Positions 53,978 through 62,866 of a stretch of 64,000 nucleotides of DNA are shown piece by piece. Made by a program: the position numbers and the translations under genes. The stretch lies in contig NZ_JAJUXI010000003.1 of assembly GCF_021390515.1 (NCBI RefSeq), positions 372,001 to 436,000 of the forward strand, in the 5' to 3' direction. Under the pieces are notes generated by a model. That model did not search any database. It saw only the letters and a program-made list of their open reading frames with translations, and was not told the DNA's origin. Within the stretch, counting starts at the first letter, position 1, and every line of letters starts with the position of its first letter. This stretch comes from Dyadobacter sp. CY326 (GTDB lineage: Bacteria > Bacteroidota > Bacteroidia > Cytophagales > Spirosomataceae).

Positions 53978-56329
53978 ATGCTTCAAAATTACTTCAAAGT
54001 CGCTGTCAGGAGTTTGCTGAAAAATAAACTCTTCTCTTTCATCAACATTTTCGGGCTCGCGCTCGGAATGTCTTGCAGCCTTCTGATCTGGCTGTGGGTG
54101 CAGGATGAAATTTCTTACAACCGCTTTTATCCCAATTTGAGCCAGATCCATTTTGTGCGCTCGGGTTTCGACTGGAAAGGGCAGACCGGATCAGGCATGG
54201 CAACACCCGGACCCTGGCAGGAAGCCATTGAAAAACAGGTTCCCGAGGTTAAAGCGATCACAAAAATCACCTGGAACCGTGACTTGCTCATTAAAGCAGG
54301 TGAAAAATCGACGAAGGAAAGCGGGATTTATGCAACCAGCGATTATTTCAAAGTCTTCGATACGCCTTTTATTAGCGGAACCGCTGCCAACGCCATCGCG
54401 CAACCAACCTCCATCGCCATCTCACGCAAGCTGGCTGAAAAATATTTCGGTTCCATGAATGCAATCGGCAAAACAATGAAGGTTGATAACCAAACCAATT
54501 TTATTGTGAGTGCAGTTTTCGAAGACATTCCGCTTAACTCCACCGAACGGTTTGACTGGATCATTAACTTCAAAGTCCAGGAACAGGATTGGATGAAATG
54601 GTGGGGAAACAGCAGTTTCAAAACCTATGCCCTGCTCGCACCGGACGCAAATGCAGCGCACGCGGAGAAAGTCATGCAGCAGGTTATCAAAAAAAGCGCG
54701 CCGCCTCAACTGCTCAGTTTTCCAATGTTGCAGAGTTTGCGGGATGTTCATTTATATTCTGAATATGAAGGCCTTAAAGCCACCGGCGGCCGCATTGAAT
54801 ATGTGCGGGTGTTCTCCATCGTTGCCATATTTATTTTGCTCATTGCGTGCGTTAATTTCATGAATCTGGCCACGGCGCGTTCCGTAAAAAGAGCCAAGGA
54901 AGTTGGCGTGCGCAAAGTGGTCGGTGCGGAGCGTAAATATTTGGCGATGCAATTTCTGGGCGAATCCCTGATCGTGAGCATTCTCGCTTGCATCCTCGCT
55001 TTGGTTATTGTGATCACGATCTTGCCGTTTTTCAATGAGGTTGTGCAAAAGCAGATCGCGCTTTCGTTTTCAGATCCATCATTGTGGCTTTCGCTGATTG
55101 CCTTATTGCTGCTCACAGGTTTGGTTGCAGGCAGTTATCCCGCATTGTACATGTCTGCTTTACAGCCCATTCGTATCCTTAAAGGCCGTCTTACTTTTAC
55201 CAATAAAGGCGCTTATTTAAGAAAAGGGCTGGTTGTTTTTCAGTTTGTGCTTTCCATATTTCTCATCACCGGCATGCTCGTTATTGGTCGTCAGATGAAC
55301 TATATTCAGACAAAAAGATTGGGTCTCGACCGCGAGAATGTGCTCTACATTCCCATTGAAGGTATCCTGAATGATAAATTGGAAGTTGCACGGCAAGAAA
55401 TAATCAATTCGCCCTTCGTGGTTGCAGCCACTTCCACGGGTTCTATTCCAACCAACATTACGAGCAATTCCGGCGATCTTGACTGGACAGGCCGCGACAA
55501 AGATCTCGACAACACCGTTAACGCAACTTTTGTTGGTTATGACTTTGTAAAAACAATGAACATTCAAATGGTCGACGGACGCGATTTTTCGAAAGATTTC
55601 GCGGCCGACACGGCGAATTACATCATTAACGAAGCCGCTGCCAAAATGATGAAAATGAATGATCCGGTCGGCAAGCAGGTGAAATTCTGGATGGGCAAAG
55701 GAACGATCGTAGGTTTAATGAAGGACTTTCACCTTTCTACTTTCCATGAAGCGATCAAGCCATTGATTTTGGTCAATTACAAAGGGCTGAATACGGAGCA
55801 TTTGATGATCAGAACGCGGCCCGGAAAAACCAGGGAGGCACTTGCCCATATCGAAAAAGTGGCCAAAAGTTTGAATCCGGACTATCCGTTCACTTACCAC
55901 TTCCTCGATCAGGATTATGAAAAAATGTATCGCTCAGAAATGGTTGTTAACACATTGATCAAATGCTTTGGATTGCTGGCCATCGTCATTTCCTGTCTGG
56001 GACTTTTAGGACTTGCCGCTTTCACTGCGGAGCAGCGCACAAAGGAAATTGGAATCAGAAAAGTGATGGGCGCCAATGTGGCCAGTGTAGTCGCATTGCT
56101 TTCCAAAGATTTCGTGAAGCTGGTCTTGCTAGCCATCCTGCTTTCCACTCCCCTGACGTGGTATGCCACCAATCATTGGCTCGAAGGTTTTGTCTATCAC
56201 ATTGATCTGTCGTGGGAAATATTTGCGATTGCCGGCGGAATCGCCATATGCATCGCTTTGTTCACGGTAAGTTTCCAAAGCGTCAAAGCCGCCGTGGTCA
56301 ATCCAGTCAAATCGCTGAAAGCGGAATGA
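53978..56329 (+). CDS. FtsX/MacB-type ABC transporter permease
   Basis: A 783-residue membrane protein with two MacB-like periplasmic domains. A first helix (about 20-41) is followed by a periplasmic domain (to ~280), then three helices with RAKEVGVRKVVGAERKYLAM (coupling motif), another helix at about 425-447, a second periplasmic domain, and three final helices with TKEIGIRKVMGANVASVVAL. This duplicated layout is common in Bacteroidota. The cognate ATPase is not adjacent. Such permeases mostly act as mechanotransmission exporters or in antibiotic response; substrate unknown. Confidence 0.9.
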   Translation: MLQNYFKVAVRSLLKNKLFSFINIFGLALGMSCSLLIWLWVQDEISYNRFYPNLSQIHFVRSGFDWKGQTGSGMATPGPWQEAIEKQVPEVKAITKITWNRDLLIKAGEKSTKESGIYATSDYFKVFDTPFISGTAANAIAQPTSIAISRKLAEKYFGSMNAIGKTMKVDNQTNFIVSAVFEDIPLNSTERFDWIINFKVQEQDWMKWWGNSSFKTYALLAPDANAAHAEKVMQQVIKKSAPPQLLSFPMLQSLRDVHLYSEYEGLKATGGRIEYVRVFSIVAIFILLIACVNFMNLATARSVKRAKEVGVRKVVGAERKYLAMQFLGESLIVSILACILALVIVITILPFFNEVVQKQIALSFSDPSLWLSLIALLLLTGLVAGSYPALYMSALQPIRILKGRLTFTNKGAYLRKGLVVFQFVLSIFLITGMLVIGRQMNYIQTKRLGLDRENVLYIPIEGILNDKLEVARQEIINSPFVVAATSTGSIPTNITSNSGDLDWTGRDKDLDNTVNATFVGYDFVKTMNIQMVDGRDFSKDFAADTANYIINEAAAKMMKMNDPVGKQVKFWMGKGTIVGLMKDFHLSTFHEAIKPLILVNYKGLNTEHLMIRTRPGKTREALAHIEKVAKSLNPDYPFTYHFLDQDYEKMYRSEMVVNTLIKCFGLLAIVISCLGLLGLAAFTAEQRTKEIGIRKVMGANVASVVALLSKDFVKLVLLAILLSTPLTWYATNHWLEGFVYHIDLSWEIFAIAGGIAICIALFTVSFQSVKAAVVNPVKSLKAE

Positions 56330-56357
56330 CAATGAGATAGTTGAATTTAATAAAAGC

Positions 56358-56398
56358 AAGCTGGCTGATCCATTGAAGTAGAATCAGCCAGCTTTTTT
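56358..56398. terminator. Terminator hairpin between convergent genes
   Basis: AAGCTGGCTGAT pairs with ATCAGCCAGCTT (12 bp) around a 13-base loop, followed by TTTT on the plus strand and preceded by AAAA, so it can serve both the permease gene and the convergent LLM gene. Confidence 0.85.
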
Positions 56399-56434
56399 AC
56401 AGTTAGAACGAAATCGTCCTATCCCAGTTAAGAT

Positions 56435-57457
56435 TTAACGCCATCCCAAGCCGGGTGCAACGTGTTCCAAAATAGAAGATAAAACATGCACATTGTAATC
56501 TACTCCCAATGTGTTTGGAATCGTTAACAGGATCGTGTCCGCTTCCTGAATTGCTTCATCTTCAAGCAATTCCTTTATCAGTTGATCCGGTTCCGCAGCA
56601 TAGCTTCTGCCAAATATCGCGCGCTTGTCCTGTTCAATCATTCCTATTTTGTCGCGGCGACTTGTTTCCTGTCCAAAGTAATAGCGGTCCTGATCGGTTA
56701 CCAATGCAAAAATCGACCGACTTACGGAAACCCTAGCTTCGCGCTGATGTCCGGCCTTTTTCCACGCTTCTCGGTACAACCTGATTTGCTCCGCTTGCTG
56801 CACATGAAAAGGCTTGCCGCTTTCGTCGTACTTCAGGGTTGAGCTTTGGAGATGCATTCCATTTTCAGCAGCCCAAACGGCAGTTGCATTGGATGCGGCG
56901 CCCCACCAGATACGCTCCCGCAGTCCTTCCGAATATGGTTCCAGACGCAGTAAGCCCGGCGGATTCGGAAACATAGGGTTTGGATTTGGCCGCGCGAATC
57001 CTTTGCCTTCCAGCTTTTCAAGGAATTCCAAGGCCTTGCGTCGACCCATTTCCGCGTCGGTTTCTCCCGCAGCGGGTTCATATCCGAAATAGCGCCAGCC
57101 ATCGATCACTTGTTCTGGCGATCCCCTGCTAACGCCCAATTGCAATCGTCCTTCCGAAATGAGGTCCGCGGCCCCGGCGTCTTCAACCATATACATCGGG
57201 TTTTCATAACGCATGTCAATGACGCCGGTTCCAATTTCGATTTTGCTGGTTTTGGCACCAACAGCCGAAAGCAATGGAAAAGGCGATGCGAGCTGCGCCG
57301 CAAAATGGTGTACACGAAAATAAGCACCGTCCAAACCAATCTCTTCGGCTGCAACAGCCAAGTCAATGCTTTGAAGCAATGTGTCGCTCGCCGTCCGGGC
57401 GTTATACGCCGGGTGGTTAGACCAGTGCCCAAAAGATAAAAATCCTACTTTTTTCAT
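56435..57457 (-). CDS. LLM class flavin-dependent oxidoreductase
   Basis: A 340-residue luciferase-like monooxygenase. VGFLSFGHWSNHPAYNARTA starts the barrel, GLDGAYFRVHHFA and GTGVIDMRYENPMYMVEDA are family blocks, and GRLQLGVSRGSPE is the core flavin-side motif. It uses reduced FMN supplied by a separate reductase. Substrate cannot be read. Upstream, between 57458 and 57588, is a short non-coding gap that contains one TTTTGGCTA, similar to the repeat in front of the SDR gene at 59604. Confidence 0.9.
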   Translation of the reverse strand: MKKVGFLSFGHWSNHPAYNARTASDTLLQSIDLAVAAEEIGLDGAYFRVHHFAAQLASPFPLLSAVGAKTSKIEIGTGVIDMRYENPMYMVEDAGAADLISEGRLQLGVSRGSPEQVIDGWRYFGYEPAAGETDAEMGRRKALEFLEKLEGKGFARPNPNPMFPNPPGLLRLEPYSEGLRERIWWGAASNATAVWAAENGMHLQSSTLKYDESGKPFHVQQAEQIRLYREAWKKAGHQREARVSVSRSIFALVTDQDRYYFGQETSRRDKIGMIEQDKRAIFGRSYAAEPDQLIKELLEDEAIQEADTILLTIPNTLGVDYNVHVLSSILEHVAPGLGWR

Positions 57458-57588
57458 AAAGCTTCTTTCATTGTCCCTTCAAGTTAGACAGTGAATCCAG
57501 CCCTAAAAGTTCCAGTTTTGGCTATATAATGAGGCAATCCAATATCAAATCGCTATTCCGTAAACTACCATAGGACCATAAGCCACAA

Positions 57589-57948
57589 TTATTTAAGTTT
57601 GACGTAGATCATCGGCCCAGCAGTGCCCATTACAGTCATCGTATCCCCCGAAATTTCTCCTGTATAATTGAAGCCATTACTAACGTATATTACGTTTTTC
57701 CTGTTCAAAGTGTAGGGACTCGTAAGCGTGGTTGACTGCTCGCCATTATAGTTTGAGAAGAAATCCACTTCATTATGGGTCTTGAATTCCAAATAATTAT
57801 AAAGATTTGGATTAAGCGTTCGCTGCCAGCTTGTGCCTACGAGTTCGTTCGTTGGGTTGATGATTATAATATCCGGCTCAACATTGTTCTTCTTCTGGCA
57901 TGAGATCAATGAAAGCGTTAAAGCCAGGGTTAATAGGGTTGATTTCAT
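57589..57948 (-). CDS. Small hypothetical lipoprotein
   Basis: A 119-residue lipoprotein; the lipobox LISC is at residues 14-17 (signal MKSTLLTLALTLSLISC). The mature part has a lipocalin-like beta-strand pattern (LVGTSWQRTLNPNLYNYLEF and FNYTGEISGDTMTVMG), like many small Bacteroidota lipoproteins. No function is known. It reads in the same direction as the larger lipoprotein gene, 54 bases downstream of it. Confidence 0.8.
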   Translation of the reverse strand: MKSTLLTLALTLSLISCQKKNNVEPDIIIINPTNELVGTSWQRTLNPNLYNYLEFKTHNEVDFFSNYNGEQSTTLTSPYTLNRKNVIYVSNGFNYTGEISGDTMTVMGTAGPMIYVKLK

Positions 57949-58002
57949 GTTGGACTTGATTTGAAGTGTTAGTATTAAAGCTGAAAGTTTCTGCCATATC
58001 CC

Positions 58003-59340
58003 CTACTTCACCTGCAACTTTGACCAGTAAGGCTTGGATTCGGTCATGTCTGCGAAGAGGCCGCGGACCTCGTAGTTACCGGCAGGAAGGTTTGCTGGAA
58101 TCGTATATTGTCCAACGCCAATGGTTAATCCTGCAATAGCCCAACCGAATATGACAAGTTCAGGTTGGAGCGTCACAGTGTTTTCTCCCTGTGTGAGATG
58201 GAGTTGGGGCAGCTTTTTCGCATCGATGGGTGAATCGTAATAACCGTAAATCATCGGTGACGACTTTACATAAAAAGTCTCGCCGCGGCTGACAGATATA
58301 GCGTCAATGCTCCGACCAGTTGCACCATAAAGATCTCCTTTCCAAATTGATTCAATCGCTTTGCTTTCATGATCAGAGACAAACAGGCTGTTATTTCCAA
58401 TTAATTTATCAGCTTCATAAAAAGACAGCAGATAAGAACCTTCCGGTAAATCGGCAGGAATTTTGTCAACATACAGCGCATGATCATCTGCAATCCGCGC
58501 GGTCGTTACCACAGGTTTTTCCAGGAAATCACTAGAAAATCGAACCGAATATGTTCGCCCGGGCACAAAGTCGTTGCCATAAACCTTAATGCTGTCTGAG
58601 TAAAGAAATTGATACTTATAAGTCGGGTTTGGATAGATCGCGGCTTTCCCTTTCAGAAACTTCACGCCCTCGAAGATCACAGATTTTTGACCTTCAAGCG
58701 TGATCTCGACATTCATCGGATTATCTGTCATCTCTTGGTTGGGATTAATGCCCAGGACTCCATATTGATTGCTGAGTATGGTCGTGATCGTTTGCCCTGT
58801 CTTGGGATCAGAGATTTTGACCAATGCTCCTGGTTTCCCCGGCCCCGACGGAATGCTCCCAACATTAGTCCCATAGCGCAAGGCAAGCTGTGTATGATAG
58901 GAATAAACCTGAACTTGCTTTTCCAAAAGATCAATCTGCGGCACGCCGGAAAACCCGAAATACACTTGAAAGCGGAATGTCCTATCGCCGGTTTTACGCC
59001 TTAGTTGCAGAACCAATGGTCCGGTTCCGTGATAATCGTAAAGCACTGCACGCGTATCAATTAGCTTGCCCGAACTATCTTCCAGCGCAATGTTGGCTTG
59101 CAGCGAGAAACGAACGTCGGCTTTTTCCTGCGTGTATCCGTCGGGCAATGTTACAAGATAAATGTTACTGGCAGAATCAAAGCGAATCACCTCAGCGCCT
59201 ATAACGTCAAAGCCCTTCAAAAACTCGGCAGCAGTTACAGCGCCGATGGGCTCCGGTTGAGCTTCTGTGACGTCAGAATCCTTTTTACAGCTTGCTATGA
59301 AGGCAAAAATTACAATGAGAAGGTAGACTGTTTTTTTCAT
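58003..59340 (-). CDS. Large hypothetical lipoprotein with beta-sandwich repeats
   Basis: A 445-residue lipoprotein with lipobox IASC at residues 15-18 and a Lys-Lys-Asp-Ser-Asp start after it. The mature part shows repeated immunoglobulin/TIG-like strands such as YLVTLPDGYTQEKADVRFSL, then LPEGSYLLSFYEADKLIGNN and LPAGNYEVRGLFADMTESKP. It is probably surface or periplasmic; function unknown. The start ATG at 59340 is clear. A small lipoprotein gene follows on the same strand. Confidence 0.82.
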   Translation of the reverse strand: MKKTVYLLIVIFAFIASCKKDSDVTEAQPEPIGAVTAAEFLKGFDVIGAEVIRFDSASNIYLVTLPDGYTQEKADVRFSLQANIALEDSSGKLIDTRAVLYDYHGTGPLVLQLRRKTGDRTFRFQVYFGFSGVPQIDLLEKQVQVYSYHTQLALRYGTNVGSIPSGPGKPGALVKISDPKTGQTITTILSNQYGVLGINPNQEMTDNPMNVEITLEGQKSVIFEGVKFLKGKAAIYPNPTYKYQFLYSDSIKVYGNDFVPGRTYSVRFSSDFLEKPVVTTARIADDHALYVDKIPADLPEGSYLLSFYEADKLIGNNSLFVSDHESKAIESIWKGDLYGATGRSIDAISVSRGETFYVKSSPMIYGYYDSPIDAKKLPQLHLTQGENTVTLQPELVIFGWAIAGLTIGVGQYTIPANLPAGNYEVRGLFADMTESKPYWSKLQVK

Positions 59341-59369
59341 TTGACAGGCGAGCGGGGTGACAGTCAGAA

Positions 59370-59386
59370 AGTTACCCTAAGTAACT
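59370..59386. promoter_or_regulatory. Perfect palindrome AGTTAC-N5-GTAACT
   Basis: AGTTAC CCTAA GTAACT, a perfect 6-bp inverted repeat 30 bases upstream of the minus-strand lipoprotein gene. It fits a dimeric repressor or activator site, without further proof. Confidence 0.35.
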
Positions 59387-59522
59387 TATTTTGCGATTAA
59401 GATACAATTAGTTATTGGTAAAATCATTTGAATGTTATTTGAAGAAAAATCATCTCGTATCTTCATGCACCGCGAATTGGCAAGACCTTAGAAAATGTGA
59501 GAATGTTTGAATGCTTGCAGGT

Positions 59523-59553
59523 TTTGGCTAAATCAAAAGCAGATTTGGCTAAA
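59523..59553. promoter_or_regulatory. Direct repeat TTTGGCTAAA x2, 21-bp period
   Basis: Two exact copies of TTTGGCTAAA at 59523-59532 and 59544-59553, 21 bases apart (two helical turns), ending 50 bases before the SDR gene. AraC-family proteins bind direct repeats with this spacing, and an AraC gene is the second gene downstream. Candidate operator. Confidence 0.5.
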
Positions 59554-59603
59554 GGCTGCGGAGAAATGCCAACGATCTTTGTAAAAACAAAAAAAGATCA
59601 GTT

Positions 59604-60509
59604 ATGCGTGTATTTGTTACAGGAGCAACAGGCTTCATTGGAACTGCGATTGTGCAGGAATTATTAAGTGCCGGTCACCAGGTGTTAGGGCTGGCTCGTT
59701 CGGAAGCTGCGGCCAAAAAATTAGTTGATGCAGGTGCAGAAGTTCACCGCGGAGATTTGGAAGATCTTGAAAGTCTGCGCACCGGCGCCGCACTAGCAGA
59801 TGGCGTGATCCATGCAGGCTTCATCCACGACTTTACCAGGTTCGAGGAGGTTTGCCAGGTTGATAAAATAGCCATTGAAACCATAGGCAAAGTGCTGGCC
59901 GGTTCCGACCGTCCGTTCATAGTCACTTCCGGCTCCGCGCTCGTTAGTCCCGAAAAACTGGCCACGGAAGACATTATCCCGCCCATTAACCCGGCCTGGC
60001 CGCGTGCTTCGGAACAAGCTGCGGACGCTGTTGCGGCATTAGGCGTGCGCACTGCGGTCATTCGCTTGTCGCCATCCGTGCATGGTGACGATGACAAACA
60101 AGGATTTATACCGATATTAGTGAACATTGCCCGTGAGAAAGGTGTGTCAGGCTATATCGGTGATGGAGGCAATCGTTGGAATGCTGTTCACAGGCTCGAT
60201 GCCGCTCTTTTATTTCGGTTAGCCTTGGAAAATGCAGGACCAGGTGCCGATGGACTGGCTGCCCGATATCACGCCTCTGCCGAAGAAGCCATCACCGTTA
60301 AAAGCATTGCCGAAGCCCTGGGCAAGCAACTGAATATTCCGGTAGTTTCCGTTCCTGCGCAGGAAGCAAGTGAACATTTTAACTGGTTTTCGCACATGGC
60401 GGCCATCGACTGTCCCGCATCGAGCGAGTGGACGCAGCAGCAATTGAATTGGCATCCGGGGAACGTCGCCTTGCTCACAGAAATTGAAAACGGCGTTTAT
60501 ACAAAATAA
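59604..60509 (+). CDS. NAD(P)-dependent epimerase/dehydratase family protein
   Basis: A 301-residue extended short-chain dehydrogenase. The cofactor site is VFVTGATGFIGTAIVQELLS (3-22). VHRGDLEDLESL, GVIHAGFIHDF and FIVTSGSAL follow; the Tyr-x3-Lys pair is not clear in its normal place, as in many SDR5-type proteins. RWNAVHRLDAALLFRLALE is the substrate-domain segment. It acts in the cytoplasm on an unknown substrate. The AraC gene follows after 47 bases, and a direct-repeat operator precedes it. Confidence 0.9.
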   Translation: MRVFVTGATGFIGTAIVQELLSAGHQVLGLARSEAAAKKLVDAGAEVHRGDLEDLESLRTGAALADGVIHAGFIHDFTRFEEVCQVDKIAIETIGKVLAGSDRPFIVTSGSALVSPEKLATEDIIPPINPAWPRASEQAADAVAALGVRTAVIRLSPSVHGDDDKQGFIPILVNIAREKGVSGYIGDGGNRWNAVHRLDAALLFRLALENAGPGADGLAARYHASAEEAITVKSIAEALGKQLNIPVVSVPAQEASEHFNWFSHMAAIDCPASSEWTQQQLNWHPGNVALLTEIENGVYTK

Positions 60510-60556
60510 GATTTTGCAGCTGTTTAAATCATAAAATTACGCGCCTTACCATCGAC

Positions 60557-61480
60557 ATGAACACCAAGAACCTCTTCCGATTTCAGACGATCAGCGAGTA
60601 TCATCGGGCAACAGGCCTGCCTACACCAGCGCACCCGCTGATCAGCATCGTGCATATGGAAGAAACAAAAAGCCTATCCGCAGAAGGCTCTTACAGTGTG
60701 ATCTATGATTTTTACTCGATCGCAATGAAAAGTGTATACAACACCAAATTTAAATACGGTCGGCAGGCCTGTGATTTCGACGATGGTGTTTTATTCTTTA
60801 TGTCGCCGGGTCAGGTGTTTAGTGTTGAAATCGATAGTGCAAGCCCAATACACCGACCGGAAGGCTGGGTGATTTTGATCCACCCTGATTTTTTATGGAA
60901 CACGCCTTTGGCCAAAACCATTAAACAATACGATTTTTTCAACTATTCGGTTTTTGAAGCGCTTTACCTGTCGGACAAGGAAAAAAACATGCTGACAAAC
61001 ATCGCAGAAAATATCGAGCAAGAGTATCATGCCAATATTGATCGGTTTAGTGAAAGTGTGATCATTGCACAGCTCGAATTATTGCTGACTTATTCTGAAA
61101 GGTTTTACCAGCGCCAGTTCATCACCCGCAAGATTGCCAGCCATGAAATTTTGGCTAAACTGGAACACCTGCTGACCAATTATTTCAACAGCGGCTCGCT
61201 CGCAGAAAAAGGCTTACCCAGCGTCACCTACATTGCCGAAAACCTGAATATTTCACCAGGTTACCTGAGCAGCTTGCTCAAATCCCTGACCGGTTTGAAT
61301 ACGCAGCAGCATTTGCACAACAGGCTCATTGATTTGGCGAAGGAAAAACTGTCTACAACCAGCCTTACTGTGAGCGAGATCGCTTATGAGTTGGGTTTTG
61401 AACACTTACAATCTTTCAGTAAACTTTTCAAAACGAAGACCAACGTTTCGCCGCTCGAATTTCGCCAATCTTTCAATTGA
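60557..61480 (+). CDS. AraC family transcriptional regulator
   Basis: A 307-residue AraC regulator. The N-terminal part (about 30-150) is a cupin-like sensor (FDDGVLFFMSPGQVFSVEID). The C-terminal DNA-binding part has two HTH units: SVTYIAENLNISPGYLSSLL and VSEIAYELGFEHLQSFSKLF. Placed directly after the SDR gene it probably controls it, and perhaps the divergent-function SDR gene that follows, through the nearby repeats. Confidence 0.92.
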   Translation: MNTKNLFRFQTISEYHRATGLPTPAHPLISIVHMEETKSLSAEGSYSVIYDFYSIAMKSVYNTKFKYGRQACDFDDGVLFFMSPGQVFSVEIDSASPIHRPEGWVILIHPDFLWNTPLAKTIKQYDFFNYSVFEALYLSDKEKNMLTNIAENIEQEYHANIDRFSESVIIAQLELLLTYSERFYQRQFITRKIASHEILAKLEHLLTNYFNSGSLAEKGLPSVTYIAENLNISPGYLSSLLKSLTGLNTQQHLHNRLIDLAKEKLSTTSLTVSEIAYELGFEHLQSFSKLFKTKTNVSPLEFRQSFN

Positions 61481-61639
61481 AAGGTTGAAACGAAGCTTGA
61501 ATCAAGATAAAGCCGGACACCTGTCGCACAAGTGGAATGGCTCGGCAATCACAAAGATTTTTCCTGAAAAGCTAGCCCTGCGATTATCGCATACGGCATG
61601 AATAGAACGGTTGCAGCATTTGGTACGCTTTTTATAAAC

Positions 61640-61662
61640 GCTGCGCGATCACATCGCGCAGC
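61640..61662. promoter_or_regulatory. Perfect 10-bp dyad GCTGCGCGAT-CAC-ATCGCGCAGC
   Basis: A perfect inverted repeat with a 3-base spacer between the AraC gene and the lipoprotein-like SDR gene. There is no T-run after it, so it is less likely to be a terminator than a dimeric regulator site. Confidence 0.45.
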
Positions 61663-61698
61663 TGCGATATCCAAACTGTTCTTTCTACTTCTTGACTT

Positions 61699-62781
61699 AT
61701 GCTTAATACAATACGACAATCAAAATCCATTTCGTGGTGCACATTCAGCCGGAACGATTCGCTTTTGCAATACAACTGGCTAATGTGGCTCGTTTTGCTT
61801 GCTATCACATTCAGCAGCTGCGCAACGAGGCCGCTAAGCAAATCGGGGCAACGGAAACTTGTTGGGAAAACTTTTGTGATCACAGGTGCGTCCAGTGGAT
61901 TTGGAAGGGGCGTCGCCGAGCAGCTCGGTCAGTATCATGCCAATGTAGTGCTGGCGGCCCGGCGCGGCGATTTGCTTGAAGAAGTTGCCGGTCGCATACG
62001 AACCGCTGGCGGGAAGGCTATTGTGGTGGTAACCGATGTAAGCAATCCGCGCGACATCCAGCGCCTGGCCGATACGGCAAAAACCGTATTTGGTAAGGCC
62101 GACTTCTGGATCAACGATGCCGGCGTGGGAGCAATCGGCCGTTTTGAAGAAATTCCGCTTGAAGATTATTCCAAGCTTATTGACGTCAATTTGAAGGGTG
62201 TTGTTTATGGAAGCTATGCTGCTATGAAGCTTTTCAAAGCACAGGGTCATGGCAAACTGATCAATGTGGGTTCCGTTGAAAGTGCGGTTCCGCTGGCTTA
62301 TCACGCCACGTACGGTTCTACCAAAGCCGCTGTGCGAGCGCTGGGTAATGTGCTTTATCAGGAAATTCGATTGAGCGGAAATAAGAAAAATATCAAGATA
62401 GTAACCATTATGCCCTGGGCGGTTGATACACCTTTTTGGGGACATGCTGCCAATTACAGCGGGGGCACAGCCCGAATGGCCGCAATGGACGGGCCTGAGA
62501 AAGTGGTTAATGCCATCATCTTTTCGTCGCTTCACCGCAAAAGAGAGTTGCCGGTGGGCTGGAAGGCCTGGGGCTCTTACATTTCTCACCGAATATTCCC
62601 TCATTTCACAGAAAGAATATCAGCCAACATCGCTCACCATTCTCAGATAGAAATGGCGCCACCGGCACCCGCCACCTCAGGAGCTGTGTTGACGCCCATG
62701 GAATCCGGGACAGGAGTTGATGATGGTGTGCGTAAAAGAATGAAGGAGGAGAGAAAACAAAGGAAGCAACAACATAAATAG
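61699..62781 (+). CDS. SDR family oxidoreductase with lipobox-like N-terminus
   Basis: A 360-residue classical short-chain dehydrogenase. The cofactor site is VITGASSGFGRGVAEQL, the DVS acidic site follows, then WINDAGVG, the catalytic Ser in INVGSVESAVPLAYHATYGS, Tyr-x3-Lys in YGSTKAA. An N-terminal hydrophobic helix ends in the lipobox-like FSSC (about residues 39-42), suggesting membrane anchoring. ATG at 61783 would start exactly at that helix (MWLVLL). The long form starts at 61699. The C-terminal tail is basic. Substrate unknown. Confidence 0.85.
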   Translation: MLNTIRQSKSISWCTFSRNDSLLQYNWLMWLVLLAITFSSCATRPLSKSGQRKLVGKTFVITGASSGFGRGVAEQLGQYHANVVLAARRGDLLEEVAGRIRTAGGKAIVVVTDVSNPRDIQRLADTAKTVFGKADFWINDAGVGAIGRFEEIPLEDYSKLIDVNLKGVVYGSYAAMKLFKAQGHGKLINVGSVESAVPLAYHATYGSTKAAVRALGNVLYQEIRLSGNKKNIKIVTIMPWAVDTPFWGHAANYSGGTARMAAMDGPEKVVNAIIFSSLHRKRELPVGWKAWGSYISHRIFPHFTERISANIAHHSQIEMAPPAPATSGAVLTPMESGTGVDDGVRKRMKEERKQRKQQHK

Positions 62782-62813
62782 GTCCAAGCTACTTGCGAAA
62801 GTGAGCTTGGACC
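62781..62813. terminator. Long hairpin between convergent genes
   Basis: GGTCCAAGCT ... AGCTTGGACC with an inner ACTT/AAGT stem. It begins at the last base of the SDR stop codon and lies before the convergent T9SS gene. The T-run is weak on the plus strand, so it may act mainly for the other strand or as a bidirectional stop. Confidence 0.6.
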
Positions 62814-62866
62814 CAATGCATTACTTTATGGAAAACTTGAAATCAAAAATCTTTTGCGAAAAAGCA

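Noticed and set aside
61834..62604. 256-codon minus-strand open frame
   Set aside because: Lies wholly inside the well-supported SDR gene on the other strand; residues look like antisense shadow.
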